Origin: Tistrella bauzanensis
GTDB lineage: Bacteria > Pseudomonadota > Alphaproteobacteria > Tistrellales > Tistrellaceae
Reading direction: 5' to 3'
Assembly (NCBI RefSeq): GCF_014636235.1
Contig: NZ_BMDZ01000033.1
Coordinates: 1 to 62,553 of the forward strand
Length of the DNA: 62,553 bases
Each line of letters begins with the position of its first letter. Position 1 is the stretch's first letter. The notes below the pieces were generated by a model. That model was not told where the DNA came from. It ran no database searches and worked only from the letters and a program-made list of their open reading frames with translations. The position numbers and the translations under genes were made by a program. Below, one piece after another: positions 1 to 7,562 of the stretch.

Positions 1-60
1 CCGCGCGAGACCCCCGCCAAGCTCCCAAGCCGTCAGCAGACGGCGTCAAACCATGGGTAG
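1..60. other. Foreign-looking junction sequence at window edge, possible IS end
   Basis: In the frame of the following SDR fragment these bases give no SDR-like peptide and end in a TAG stop at 58-60, directly before sequence that is plainly SDR. They contain a perfect 6-bp hairpin (29-34 with 39-44). A 10-bp stretch at 17-26 recurs inverted at 62542-62551, the other window end. This fits a break at the edge of a mobile or repeated element, but no transposase is visible and the element type cannot be named. Confidence 0.3.
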
Positions 61-633
61 CGGGCATTCGGCAACAGCCTCTATAGCGCCAGCAAATTCG
101 GGCTGAAGGGCTTTTCGGAGTCGCTGCGCGCGGAACTGGCCGATCAGCCTGACATCCATATCTGCGATGTCTATCCGTCATTCATCGACACGCCGGGCCT
201 GCGCCATGGCGCGAATTACACCGGCCGTCAGATCAAGCCGATGCCGCCGGTCCATGACCCGCGGCGGGTGGCGGCGGCGATCGTAGGTCTGGCGCGCCGG
301 CCACGGCCGCAGGTGATCGTGGGGCCGGAGGTGCATCTGCTGCGCCTGGGCCACCTGCTTGGCCGAGACACCGGTGCGCGGATGGCGGCCCGGGTGATGG
401 AGCGCTATTTCCGCAGGGCCGATCCGGCACCGGTCACCGATGGCAATCTGTTCAATCCGCCAGAAGATCCGGGCGGCATCGATGGCGGTTTCCGCAGCCG
501 GCTGGGCCGTCCGTCGCTGGCCGCCGGCGGGATTGCGGTCGCGGGCGTGTGTGTCCTGGCTCTGGCAATGCTGGCGGCCCGGCCCGGCAACCGCCGCCAG
601 CTCCGTGGCGGCCGGCGGCGCGTCCTGGCCTGA
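61..633 (+). pseudogene. SDR family oxidoreductase, C-terminal fragment (5' end lost)
   Basis: This is the C-terminal part of a short-chain dehydrogenase/reductase. The catalytic YxxxK motif (Tyr at 82-84, Lys at 94-96) sits in NSLYSASKFGLKGFSESLRA, the usual alpha-F context after the active site. The Rossmann N-terminus and the catalytic Ser are absent, because an in-frame TAG at 58-60 and unrelated sequence lie upstream. The tail carries a hydrophobic segment of about 20 residues (bases 520-585) followed by an Arg-rich end, so the intact protein was probably membrane-tethered. An internal ATG exists at 241, but a protein starting there would lack the active site. The gene is truncated by a rearrangement or by the assembly edge; the substrate is unknown. 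Confidence 0.7.
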
Positions 634-639
634 CGCAGC

Positions 640-1692
640 CTAAAGCCCGAAGGGATAGGTGTCGGGCACGCCGGCCGGCGGCTCTGCCGGCAGCGGCGTC
701 ACCGCCCGGGTCTCTGCCAGCCACACCCAGGCATCGAATTGTTCGGGCAGAACCGCCTCGAAATAATGGCTGAGGCGTTCGGTCTCTGGGCGGTAGATCA
801 CGCCGATGGCGCGTTCCAGCAAAGGCGGGCTCAAGGCGTCGACCAGTTCAGCCCTGGTGCGGCCGCGCCAGTCGATCAGCGCCCGGTCCAGGCCGGTCAC
901 GGCGAACACATGTTCGTGGCTGTCGGGCCGTGCCGGGCGCACGGTCTTCACCTCCATGGGCTGGCCCCAATCGCGGGCGGCGGCGACCGTGCCGCGATCG
1001 GTGCCGAAGCCGACCAGCACCGCATCATCGCCAAAAGCGGTGCGGCACAATTCGCCGATGTTGAACTGGCCCTGCCAGCCCATTTCCGTCGCGGCGGCAT
1101 TGCCGACATGCGAGTTATGCGCCCAGACCACGGCACGGGCACCGGGCTGGTCCAGCAGGGCCTGCAGGGTGTCGAACATGTGGCGGTCGCGCAGATTCCA
1201 TCCAGCCGCGCCACCCTGATACATCAGGCGGTAATACCGCTCCGCCGCCCGGACGACGCGCGCATTCTGCACCGCATCGAGCAGGGCCTCGCCGTCCGGG
1301 CCGGTGATGCGGCGTGACAGCATGTCGGCCAACTGGGCCACGGCCTGTTCCTCGCAGGCCCGGCCGCCCAACTGCCGCACATCCAGGCCATAGGTTTCGG
1401 GCGTGTCCAGCCACGGGGTCAGACAGCCATATCGGTGGCGGGCGAGCCGGGCCGCCTCGGGATCCCTCTGGTCCAGATGGTCGAGGACCGCCTGGATCGC
1501 CTCGCCCAGCAGCACCACGCGGGCATCGCCCAGATGATCGAAGGCGGCGCCAAAGGTGCCGGTCTGGGTTGGCGGCGGCAATGTCGCCGCATGGTGGCGG
1601 ATCAGACGGGCACGTTCGGCGGTGACGGCATTCGGTGCGGCAGGACCGCCGTGCATGTTTGCGGGGGGCGAGGTCATATGCGGCGTGGCCAT
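640..1692 (-). CDS. Erythromycin esterase family protein with internal deletion
   Basis: The 350-residue product matches the erythromycin-esterase/EreA-like family over its second half: a conserved block around AERYYRLMYQG, then WNLRDRHMF, AVVWAHNSHVGNA and FNIGELCR. Family members are usually about 420-450 residues. Here the N-terminal motif VVLLGEA runs straight into AIQAVLDHLD, so the usual SHG and about 100 following residues are missing without a frameshift. The missing part includes the histidine that in EreB-type enzymes is the catalytic base, so esterase activity is doubtful. The start is well supported by AGGAG seven bases upstream. It is convergent with the SDR fragment. It may be a decaying gene or a divergent family member. 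Confidence 0.75.
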   Translation of the reverse strand: MATPHMTSPPANMHGGPAAPNAVTAERARLIRHHAATLPPPTQTGTFGAAFDHLGDARVVLLGEAIQAVLDHLDQRDPEAARLARHRYGCLTPWLDTPETYGLDVRQLGGRACEEQAVAQLADMLSRRITGPDGEALLDAVQNARVVRAAERYYRLMYQGGAAGWNLRDRHMFDTLQALLDQPGARAVVWAHNSHVGNAAATEMGWQGQFNIGELCRTAFGDDAVLVGFGTDRGTVAAARDWGQPMEVKTVRPARPDSHEHVFAVTGLDRALIDWRGRTRAELVDALSPPLLERAIGVIYRPETERLSHYFEAVLPEQFDAWVWLAETRAVTPLPAEPPAGVPDTYPFGL

Positions 1693-1825
1693 GGCGGATC
1701 TCCTGGCGGATATCGCATCTGGCGATCAATCCGCGTCGCGCTCCGCTGTTCCGGTCGTTTGAGCCGGAACCTGCCGCGGCGGCCGCCAGTTGGTCTGCAG
1801 CTATCGACAGCGGAGACCGACGACC

Positions 1826-2293
1826 ATGGCTTTCACGCTCACCAGCCCGGCATTCGCGGCGGGCGACAAGATCCCCCGGCGGCATATCCGCGATGGCTGC
1901 AACCTGTCACCGCCATTGGCCTGGACCGATCCGCCGGCCGGCACCCGCGGCTTCATGCTGGTGATGGAAGACCCCGACGCACCTAGTGGCACCTTCGTCC
2001 ATTGGGTGCTGCACGGCATCGATGGCAGCCGCCGTGATCTGCCGGAAGGGGTCGGGCCAGATCAGCGCGATCTGGCCGCAGGTCAGGGCGTGAACGGCTT
2101 CGGCAATCTGCATTATGACGGGCCGCAGCCACCACGCGGCCATGGGCCCCATCACTATCACATCCGGCTGCTGGCGCTGGATGTGGACCGGCTGGACATC
2201 GCCGAACAGGCGACGCTCGATGAGATCCGGGTGGCGGCGCGTCCGCATGCACTGGGTACGGCCGAGTTGATCGGCGTGTACGAGCTGTGCTGA
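1826..2293 (+). CDS. YbhB/YbcL family Raf kinase inhibitor-like protein
   Basis: The 155-residue protein belongs to the bacterial phosphatidylethanolamine-binding-protein family (YbhB/YbcL). Typical features are CNLSPPLAWTDPP near residue 25, the ligand-pocket motif MEDPDAPSGTFVHWVLHGI, and the GPQPPRGHGPHHYHIRLLAL strand. No signal peptide is seen, so it is probably cytoplasmic. The biochemical role of this family is unsettled. The ATG at 1826 is preferred over an upstream in-frame start because GGAGA lies nine bases before it and the protein then starts at the usual place. The gene is monocistronic and divergent from the esterase-like gene. Confidence 0.9.
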   Translation: MAFTLTSPAFAAGDKIPRRHIRDGCNLSPPLAWTDPPAGTRGFMLVMEDPDAPSGTFVHWVLHGIDGSRRDLPEGVGPDQRDLAAGQGVNGFGNLHYDGPQPPRGHGPHHYHIRLLALDVDRLDIAEQATLDEIRVAARPHALGTAELIGVYELC

Positions 2294-2344
2294 CGGCGCC
2301 GCCCACGGCCGTTCAGGCCGTGTTCAGTTCAGCCCCGGGGTCGC

Positions 2345-2953
2345 TCAGGCCGCGAGCAGTTCCGCCTCGGCGAAGTCGTAATTGGCCAGGGTGTCGAGGA
2401 AGTTGGTGACGTAATCCGGCCGCCGGTTGCGGAAGTCGAGATAATAGCTGTGTTCCCAGACATCCAGCCCCAGCAGCACCCGGCCATCCTCGGCGCTGAG
2501 CGGGTTGGCGGCATTCGGGCTCTTCGACACGCCTAGGCGACCATCGGGCTTCAGCATCAGCCAGGCCCAGCCCGAGCCGAACTGGCTGACCGCCGCCTGC
2601 TTGAAGGTCTCTTTGAACCCGTCGATGCTGCCGAAATCCTCGACCAGCCGCGCGCCCAGACGATCTGGGATCACTCCGCCTGCGGGCGACAGGCTCTGCC
2701 AGAAGATGATGTGGTTCCAGTGCTGGCCGGCATTGTTGAACACCGGCGCCATGTCGGCACGGTCCCGGGCCAGAAGGATGATCTCTTCCAGCGCCTTGCC
2801 CTGAAGGCTCGGATCCTTGGCGACGAAGCCGTTCAGCGCGGTGATATAGGCCTGATGATGCTTGCCGTGATGCAGTTCCAGGGTTTCCTGGCTCATCCCA
2901 CGGGCCGCAAGCGCTGTGGTGCTGTAGGGCAGGGAGGGCAATTCGAACGTCAT
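2345..2953 (-). CDS. sodB: Superoxide dismutase, Fe type
   Basis: Converts superoxide to oxygen and hydrogen peroxide in the cytoplasm. The 202-residue protein has the Fe/Mn-SOD ligands: His28 in HHGKHH, a His in GQHWNHIIFW, and Asp and His in DVWEHSYYLDF. The Gln in AGQHWNH, where Mn enzymes usually have Gly, points to the iron type, though cambialistic use cannot be excluded. The ATG at 2953 gives the canonical MTFELPSLPY N-terminus; the frame is open further upstream, but that part crosses the promoter region. An inverted repeat at 2982-3004 directly upstream may be an iron-responsive operator. Confidence 0.95.
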   Translation of the reverse strand: MTFELPSLPYSTTALAARGMSQETLELHHGKHHQAYITALNGFVAKDPSLQGKALEEIILLARDRADMAPVFNNAGQHWNHIIFWQSLSPAGGVIPDRLGARLVEDFGSIDGFKETFKQAAVSQFGSGWAWLMLKPDGRLGVSKSPNAANPLSAEDGRVLLGLDVWEHSYYLDFRNRRPDYVTNFLDTLANYDFAEAELLAA

Positions 2954-2981
2954 GGGATCCGGTCCTTGCTGGTCGCATCGA

Positions 2982-3004
2982 TTAAGAATGCGACTCATTA
3001 TTAA
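2982..3004 (-). promoter_or_regulatory. Fur-box-like inverted repeat upstream of sodB
   Basis: TTAAGAATG, five bases, then CATTATTAA form a 9-5-9 inverted repeat with one mismatch, 28 bases before the sodB start. The core read on the minus strand (AATAATGAG then CATTCTT) resembles the Fur 19-bp consensus at roughly 12 of 19 positions. Fur/iron control of sodB is common in proteobacteria. Calling this a Fur site is inference; Irr or another regulator is possible. Confidence 0.45.
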
Positions 3005-3087
3005 TAACAAAAACCAGTGTCCGGCCGGCGCCGACATATGTCAAGCGATGGCTTGTGATATCTGGGCGGGGGTCAGCCCGCGGCCGG

Positions 3088-3681
3088 TCAGCCGGGGGCC
3101 GGTCCGTCGGGGGCAGGACCGCTGCCGTCGAGGCGGCGCTGCAACAGGTCGAGGATCTGGGCCTGCTGGTGGGCGAGGGCCTCAAGGTGTTCGATGCGCA
3201 GGGCGTCGATCTTCTCGTGCAGGCGCATGATCTCAAGCTCGGCCTTCAGATTGACCTCATAATCATGGGCGGCGGCGATGCGATCCTTCGCCGATTGACG
3301 GTTCTGGCTCATCATGATGATCGGCGCCTGGATCGCGGCCAGCGTTGACAGCACCAGATTCAGGAAGATGAACGGATAGGGGTCGAAGGTCGCCCGCCAA
3401 TGGTCGAGCAGGCCGCTGTTGAGCAGCATCCAGCCGAACAGCACCAGCATGAAGCCGAAGATGAAGCCCCATGAGCCGCCGACCGCCGCCACCCGGTCGG
3501 CCAGCCGGCCCCAGAAGCCGGTCTGTTCGTCGGCGATGTCGGCAACGTCGCGGCTCATCGGCTGGCGCTCGACGATGCCCTCCAGAACCCGGCGTTCCTG
3601 CTGGTCGAGCATGTCGGCGGTCTTGCCGAGGAATTTGCGGGCCATGTCGCCCGCATTGGGGCGCGTCTGCGGGTGTTTCAT
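3088..3681 (-). CDS. DUF1003 domain-containing membrane protein
   Basis: The 197-residue protein carries a DUF1003 domain. After a charged N-terminal region there are two hydrophobic segments separated by a short loop (around FIFGFMLVLFGWMLLNS and FIFLNLVLSTLAAIQAPIIM), then the family hallmark MMSQNRQSAKDR. A charged, probably coiled-coil tail follows (HDYEVNLKAELEIMRLHEKI) and then a Pro-rich end. It should sit in the inner membrane with its tail in the cytoplasm. No function is established for the family. The ATG at 3681 has an AAGAAGG ribosome site; a longer open frame upstream runs through a GT-dinucleotide tract and is not believed to be coding. Confidence 0.85.
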   Translation of the reverse strand: MKHPQTRPNAGDMARKFLGKTADMLDQQERRVLEGIVERQPMSRDVADIADEQTGFWGRLADRVAAVGGSWGFIFGFMLVLFGWMLLNSGLLDHWRATFDPYPFIFLNLVLSTLAAIQAPIIMMSQNRQSAKDRIAAAHDYEVNLKAELEIMRLHEKIDALRIEHLEALAHQQAQILDLLQRRLDGSGPAPDGPAPG

Positions 3682-3803
3682 CCGGGCTGCCTTCTTCCGC
3701 GGCTCATGGGGCGCGCGCGTGTGTGTGTGTATAGCGCCCGCCGCCAGCGTAAAACCAGCGGCGGTGCAGCCCAAGACGAAACAGCAGGCAGGGCGGGTCA
3801 GGT

Positions 3804-3854
3804 CGATCGACGGGTCAGGGCGATCGACGGGGCTGGCCGATCAACGGGTCAGGC
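3804..3854. repeat. Three tandem 17-bp repeats at the 3' end of tnaA
   Basis: Three consecutive 17-bp units start with CGATCGACGGG (3804-3820), CGATCGACGGG (3821-3837) and CGATCAACGGG (3838-3854). The third covers the tnaA stop codon. They lie in the gap between tnaA and the DUF1003 gene. No obvious transcription-terminator structure with a T-run is seen. Confidence 0.6.
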
Positions 3855-5294
3855 CGACCGGCGCAGCGGCTCCGCCTGATCGGGGCGCAGCCGGGCGGTG
3901 AAGTGGCGCAGCACCCGTGGTTCATGAACGAAGCTCAATCCGGTCAGGCTGTCGGCGCGGGCTTTCACCCGGATCAGGGCGTCGGCCACATAGTCCATAT
4001 GGTCGTTGGTATACACCCGGCGCGGGATGGTCAGGCGCAGCAGTTCCAGCCGCGACGGCTTCTGCATGCCGGTTGCCGGGTCGCGACCCAGCAGCAGTGA
4101 GCCGATCTCGACCCCGCGCACGCCCGCCTCGACATAGAGCGCATTGGCCAGCGCCTGGGCCGGGAAACGGTCGGCGGGGATATGCGGCAGCAGGCGGGCG
4201 GCATCAACGAACACCGCATGCCCGCCGGTGGGCGCCTGGATCGGCACACCGCCGGTCAGCAGCCGCGCGCCCAGATGGGCGACCTGGGCGATGCGATAAT
4301 CGAGAAACGCCTCGTCGATCGCCTCGTACAGCCCCACCGCCAGGGCATCCATGTCGCGGCCCGACATGCCGCCATAGGTGATGAAGCCTTCCATCGGCAC
4401 GCACAGGGCCTGCACGGCCTGAAAGATGTCCAGGTCGCGGCGCACGGCGCACAGCCCGCCCATATTGACCATCGGATCCTTCTTGGCCGACATGGTCAGC
4501 ACGTCGCCCTCGGCATAGATCGCGGCCACGATCTCGCGGATCGACCGATCGCGCCAGGCCGGGTCGCGCTGCTTGATGAACCAGGCATTCTCGGCGAAGC
4601 GGGCGCTGTCGATCACCACCGGAATGTCGTGGGCGCGGGCCATGGCCGCGGCGGCACGGATGTTGTCCATGGCCACCGGCTGGCCGCCGGCGCTGTTGCA
4701 GGTGATGGTGATGATCAGGCCGGCGACATTGCCGGGGCCCGCCGCCTCGATCTCGGCGGCAAGCCGGACGAGGTCGAAATTGCCCTTCCAGTCATGCGGC
4801 CGGGCGGTGTCATAGGCATCGGGCGTCAGCACGTCGACCGCGCGGCCGCCGGCGATCTCGACATGGGCGGCGGTGGTGTCGAAATGATGGTTCGACAGGA
4901 AGACCGGCCTGATATCGGCGGCCCCCGCCGCCGGCCGGCCGGCGCGGTCGCGGACCCGCGCCACCAGCACCGGAAACAGGATCTGCTCGGCGCCGCGCCC
5001 CTGATGGGTGGGCACGACATGGGGGTAGCCGAACAGATCGGCGACGGCGTCCTGCAGGCGATAGAAGCTGCGGCTTCCGGCATAGGCCTCGTCGCCGGTC
5101 ATCATCGCCGCCCACTGGGCGTCGCTCATCGCACCGGTGCCGCTGTCGGTCAGCAGGTCGATATAGACATCTTCGGCGCGCAGCAGGAACAGGTTGTGGC
5201 CGGCAGCCTCAAGGGCCGCGATCCGGTCTTCGCGCGTGGTCTGGCGGATGCGCTCCACCATCTTGATGCGGAACGGCTCAGGAATACGGGTCAT
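3849..5294 (-). CDS. tnaA: Tryptophanase (tryptophan indole-lyase)
   Basis: PLP enzyme splitting L-tryptophan into indole, pyruvate and ammonia. The 481-residue protein is full length for the tryptophanase/tyrosine phenol-lyase family, with [26 protein letters not shown] and the PLP lysine at Lys272 in MSAKKD. Two specificity sites favour tryptophanase over tyrosine phenol-lyase: Asp139 in HFDTT (Asp137 of E. coli TnaA) and Ile397 in GVEIGS, where tyrosine phenol-lyase has the phenol-binding Arg. Some C-terminal stretches ([18 protein letters not shown]) are more like tyrosine phenol-lyase, so a mixed origin is possible. No tnaB permease follows. Upstream is a TnaC-like leader, suggesting tryptophan-induced antitermination. 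Confidence 0.9.
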   Translation of the reverse strand: MTRIPEPFRIKMVERIRQTTREDRIAALEAAGHNLFLLRAEDVYIDLLTDSGTGAMSDAQWAAMMTGDEAYAGSRSFYRLQDAVADLFGYPHVVPTHQGRGAEQILFPVLVARVRDRAGRPAAGAADIRPVFLSNHHFDTTAAHVEIAGGRAVDVLTPDAYDTARPHDWKGNFDLVRLAAEIEAAGPGNVAGLIITITCNSAGGQPVAMDNIRAAAAMARAHDIPVVIDSARFAENAWFIKQRDPAWRDRSIREIVAAIYAEGDVLTMSAKKDPMVNMGGLCAVRRDLDIFQAVQALCVPMEGFITYGGMSGRDMDALAVGLYEAIDEAFLDYRIAQVAHLGARLLTGGVPIQAPTGGHAVFVDAARLLPHIPADRFPAQALANALYVEAGVRGVEIGSLLLGRDPATGMQKPSRLELLRLTIPRRVYTNDHMDYVADALIRVKARADSLTGLSFVHEPRVLRHFTARLRPDQAEPLRRSA

Positions 5295-5338
5295 GTCATG
5301 GAAATCCTGTTGGCGCCGGCAGATTGCCCGCGCGCAAG

Positions 5339-5364
5339 GCCCCCGTGGCGTGTCGGCCGGGGGC
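5339..5364 (-). promoter_or_regulatory. GC hairpin in the tnaC-tnaA spacer
   Basis: A perfect 7-bp stem (5339-5345 with 5358-5364; GCCCCCG/CGGGGGC) with a 12-base loop lies between the end of the leader frame and tnaA. No T-run follows it, so it is not a classic intrinsic terminator. It could be a pause site or part of a Rho-dependent attenuator. Confidence 0.4.
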
Positions 5365-5395
5365 GATACTCTGAAGAGACGGCAGACGGAATGGG

Positions 5396-5563
5396 TCAGT
5401 CGCGGCGCGGAAAATCGAACGCCAGAATGCGGTCCTGATTATACCAGGCCTTGCACAGATTGGTGCAGCCCACGCGCGCACGGCGACCTCGCGCCAGCAT
5501 GCTGCCGGCGGCGTCGGGTCTCGCGCCATGATGTCGATCTGCGACCGCCGGCTGGGCGTTCAT
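5396..5563 (-). CDS. tnaC: TnaC-like regulatory leader peptide upstream of tnaA
   Basis: Short frame (55 codons from the ATG at 5563; a GTG at 5473 would give 25 codons, close to the 24 of E. coli TnaC) ending 101 bases before tnaA. Its C-terminus reads [19 protein letters not shown]. Aligned on the Trp, it keeps the TnaC residues needed for tryptophan sensing and ribosome stalling at identical spacing: Trp40/Trp12, Asn42/Asn14, Asp44/Asp16 and Pro52/Pro24, with conservative Tyr41/Phe13 and Leu47/Ile19. Three residues (RRD) follow the Pro before TGA, whereas in E. coli the Pro is last. In TnaC, bound tryptophan blocks peptide release, shields the RNA from Rho and lets tnaA be transcribed. The match and position are seen directly; the mechanism here is inferred. 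Confidence 0.6.
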   Translation of the reverse strand: MNAQPAVADRHHGARPDAAGSMLARGRRARVGCTNLCKAWYNQDRILAFDFPRRD

Positions 5564-5626
5564 CGCCGACACTCTCTTCTGAAGAATCAGTCACCTGATA
5601 TCAAGGTGGCGCCGAATGGTCGTGCC

Positions 5627-5632
5627 TGTCAA
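5627..5632 (-). promoter_or_regulatory. Possible -35 box (TTGACA) for the tna operon
   Basis: A perfect TTGACA on the minus strand, 64 bases upstream of the leader ATG, is the only sigma-70-like element between tnaA and the divergent cyclase gene. No convincing -10 is present at 16-18 bases, so the assignment is weak. Confidence 0.3.
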
Positions 5633-5691
5633 GGCCGTCCTGTTCATGGTATCAGTCATGATCCGGGCTGCGGGCAGGGGCGGGACCATCC

Positions 5692-7497
5692 ATGACCAGG
5701 GCTGCACCTCCAGACAAGCATGCGGTCGATGAGCATGCACGATCGGATATGACGGCTCCCCGCATAAGCCTGCGCCTTCATCTCCTGATCTCGATGACGG
5801 CGCTCACCCTGGGGACGGTGGTGGTGCTGGCCCTGGTGGTCGATGCACTGGCCGGGCGGCGGGCGAGGCTCGATATCGGGCGTGACCTGCGGGAAGTCGC
5901 CTTCCAGATGAGCGACAAGCTGGACCGGTCGATGTTCGAGCGCTGGCGTGACATCCGGATCATGGCGCAGCGCCCGCTTCTGCGCCGGCCCGAGACGGCG
6001 GCCCAGCGCGAGGCGCTGATGGCGTTGCAGAACACCTATCCCGATTACGCCTGGATCGGCATCACCGACCCGCAGGGGCGGGTGACCGCCGCGACCGGCC
6101 GGTTGCTGGAGGGCCAGGACGTGTCGGCACGGCCCTGGTTCGTGGGCGCGATGTCCGGGCCGTTCGTCGGCGATGTTCACAAGGCCCTGTTGCTGGAACG
6201 GCTTCTGGACAATCCCGATCCGGGGGCGCCGCTGCGTTTCGTGGACGTGGCGATGCCGGTCCAGGATGAGGCTGGCCGCCTGCTGGGTGTGGTGGGGGCG
6301 CATCTGTCGTGGCGATGGGCCGATGACATCCGCCGATCGCTGATCGCGCCCGGCGAGGCGCATACCGAGACCGAGATCATGGTATTGGGACCGGATGGCA
6401 CGGTGCTGCTGGGACCGGAATCGCTGGAGGCAAGCAAGCCGGCTCTTGCCGGCCTCGCACGTGCCGGCACCATGGCGTCCGGCGTGGAGACCTGGCCGGA
6501 TGACGGCCGTGACTATCTGACCGCCTATCACGCCGGGCAGGGGTTTCGCGACTATCCGGGCTTGGGCTGGATCGTGGTGGTGCGCCAGCCCCTGGACGTG
6601 GCCCTGGCCCCGGTCGCCGATCTGCGGCGGCTGATCCTGACCGGAGCGGTGACGATCGCTGCCATCGCCTGCGGCGTCGCATTGTGGCTGGCGGGGTGGA
6701 TCGCGCGGCCGCTGAACCGCCTGAACCTGGCCGCACAGAGGGCAGGCGAGAGCAGCGCCCCCGGCGATGTGCCGGCGGATGGCAGTTATCGCGAGGTTCG
6801 AGATCTGGCGCTTGCCCTGCGCCGCATGATCCGTGCGCTGACCGAGAAGCGCGTGGCCTTGGAGGCGGCGAATGCCGGGCTGGAAGCGCGGGTGGCGGAA
6901 CGCACGGCCGCGTTGACTGCGGAAATCGAGGAACGCCGGCGGATCGAGCGGGATCGGGAAGACCTGATCCACCGCCTGAAACAGATGGCCGAGACCGATT
7001 TCCTCACCGGGGTGATGAACCGGCGGTCGTTCTTCGACGTGGCCAGCCGCGACCTGACCATTGCCCTGCACCATGGCAGCCCGCTTGCCGTGGTGATGCT
7101 GGATCTGGACCACTTCAAGCAGATCAACGACCGGTATGGACATGGCGTCGGCGACGAGGTGTTGCGGTCGGTCGCCGAGCGATGCCGGTCGGCGATCCGT
7201 GGCGGCGATCTGGTGGCGCGGATGGGTGGCGAGGAGTTCGTGATCCTGCTGCATCACGCGGCCGCTGATGCGGCCGCGGCCCTGGCGGAGCGCCTGCGCG
7301 TGGCCTTGGCTGGAACCCCGGTGGCGTTGAGCGATGGGCGCGCGATCCCGATCACCGCCAGCCTGGGCGTTGCCGTGGCCGGACCCGATGATACCACGAT
7401 CGACGAGTTGATGACCCGTGCCGATGCGGCGCTGTATCGTGCGAAGGCGGCGGGACGCAACCGCGTGGCGGCCGCCGCTGTCGGCGGGAGTGCATGA
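5692..7497 (+). CDS. Diguanylate cyclase with periplasmic Cache-like sensor, HAMP and GGDEF
   Basis: Makes cyclic di-GMP from two GTP in response to a periplasmic signal. In the 601 residues, one membrane segment lies at about 28-53 and a dCache-like periplasmic region at 55-305. A second membrane segment follows at about 308-332, then HAMP to about 385, a coiled coil (LEARVAERTAALTAEIEERR) and a GGDEF domain from about 435. The active-site motif is GGEEF (512-516), and an RxxD inhibitory site (Arg503 to Asp506) sits exactly five residues before it, so the cyclase is predicted active and product-inhibited. A second ATG at 5749 is possible. It is divergent from the tna leader. Confidence 0.9.
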   Translation: MTRAAPPDKHAVDEHARSDMTAPRISLRLHLLISMTALTLGTVVVLALVVDALAGRRARLDIGRDLREVAFQMSDKLDRSMFERWRDIRIMAQRPLLRRPETAAQREALMALQNTYPDYAWIGITDPQGRVTAATGRLLEGQDVSARPWFVGAMSGPFVGDVHKALLLERLLDNPDPGAPLRFVDVAMPVQDEAGRLLGVVGAHLSWRWADDIRRSLIAPGEAHTETEIMVLGPDGTVLLGPESLEASKPALAGLARAGTMASGVETWPDDGRDYLTAYHAGQGFRDYPGLGWIVVVRQPLDVALAPVADLRRLILTGAVTIAAIACGVALWLAGWIARPLNRLNLAAQRAGESSAPGDVPADGSYREVRDLALALRRMIRALTEKRVALEAANAGLEARVAERTAALTAEIEERRRIERDREDLIHRLKQMAETDFLTGVMNRRSFFDVASRDLTIALHHGSPLAVVMLDLDHFKQINDRYGHGVGDEVLRSVAERCRSAIRGGDLVARMGGEEFVILLHHAAADAAAALAERLRVALAGTPVALSDGRAIPITASLGVAVAGPDDTTIDELMTRADAALYRAKAAGRNRVAAAAVGGSA

Positions 7498-7562
7498 CCT
7501 GTCGCGCATGGTGCGGTAGAACGGTTGGCAGCCAGATCTGATTCAGCAGGAAGAGGCCCCCG

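Noticed and set aside
3849-5294. Annotating this gene as tyrosine phenol-lyase
   Set aside because: Some C-terminal stretches resemble that enzyme, but the Asp in HFDTT and the Ile in GVEIGS are tryptophanase-type, and the phenol-binding Arg is absent.
4182-5438. A 418-codon plus-strand frame opposite tnaA
   Set aside because: Its translation is His/Gln/Arg-rich without any domain and it is fully covered by the strong tryptophanase frame; such antisense frames are common at this GC content.
5296-5529. A 77-codon minus-strand frame ending one base before tnaA, at first taken as a leader peptide
   Set aside because: It lacks the W-x-N-x-D-x7-P spacing, and its frame differs from that of the 55-codon leader, which matches TnaC residue by residue.
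5656-7509. A 617-codon minus-strand frame opposite the diguanylate cyclase
   Set aside because: No domain is visible and the plus strand has a complete GGDEF protein.
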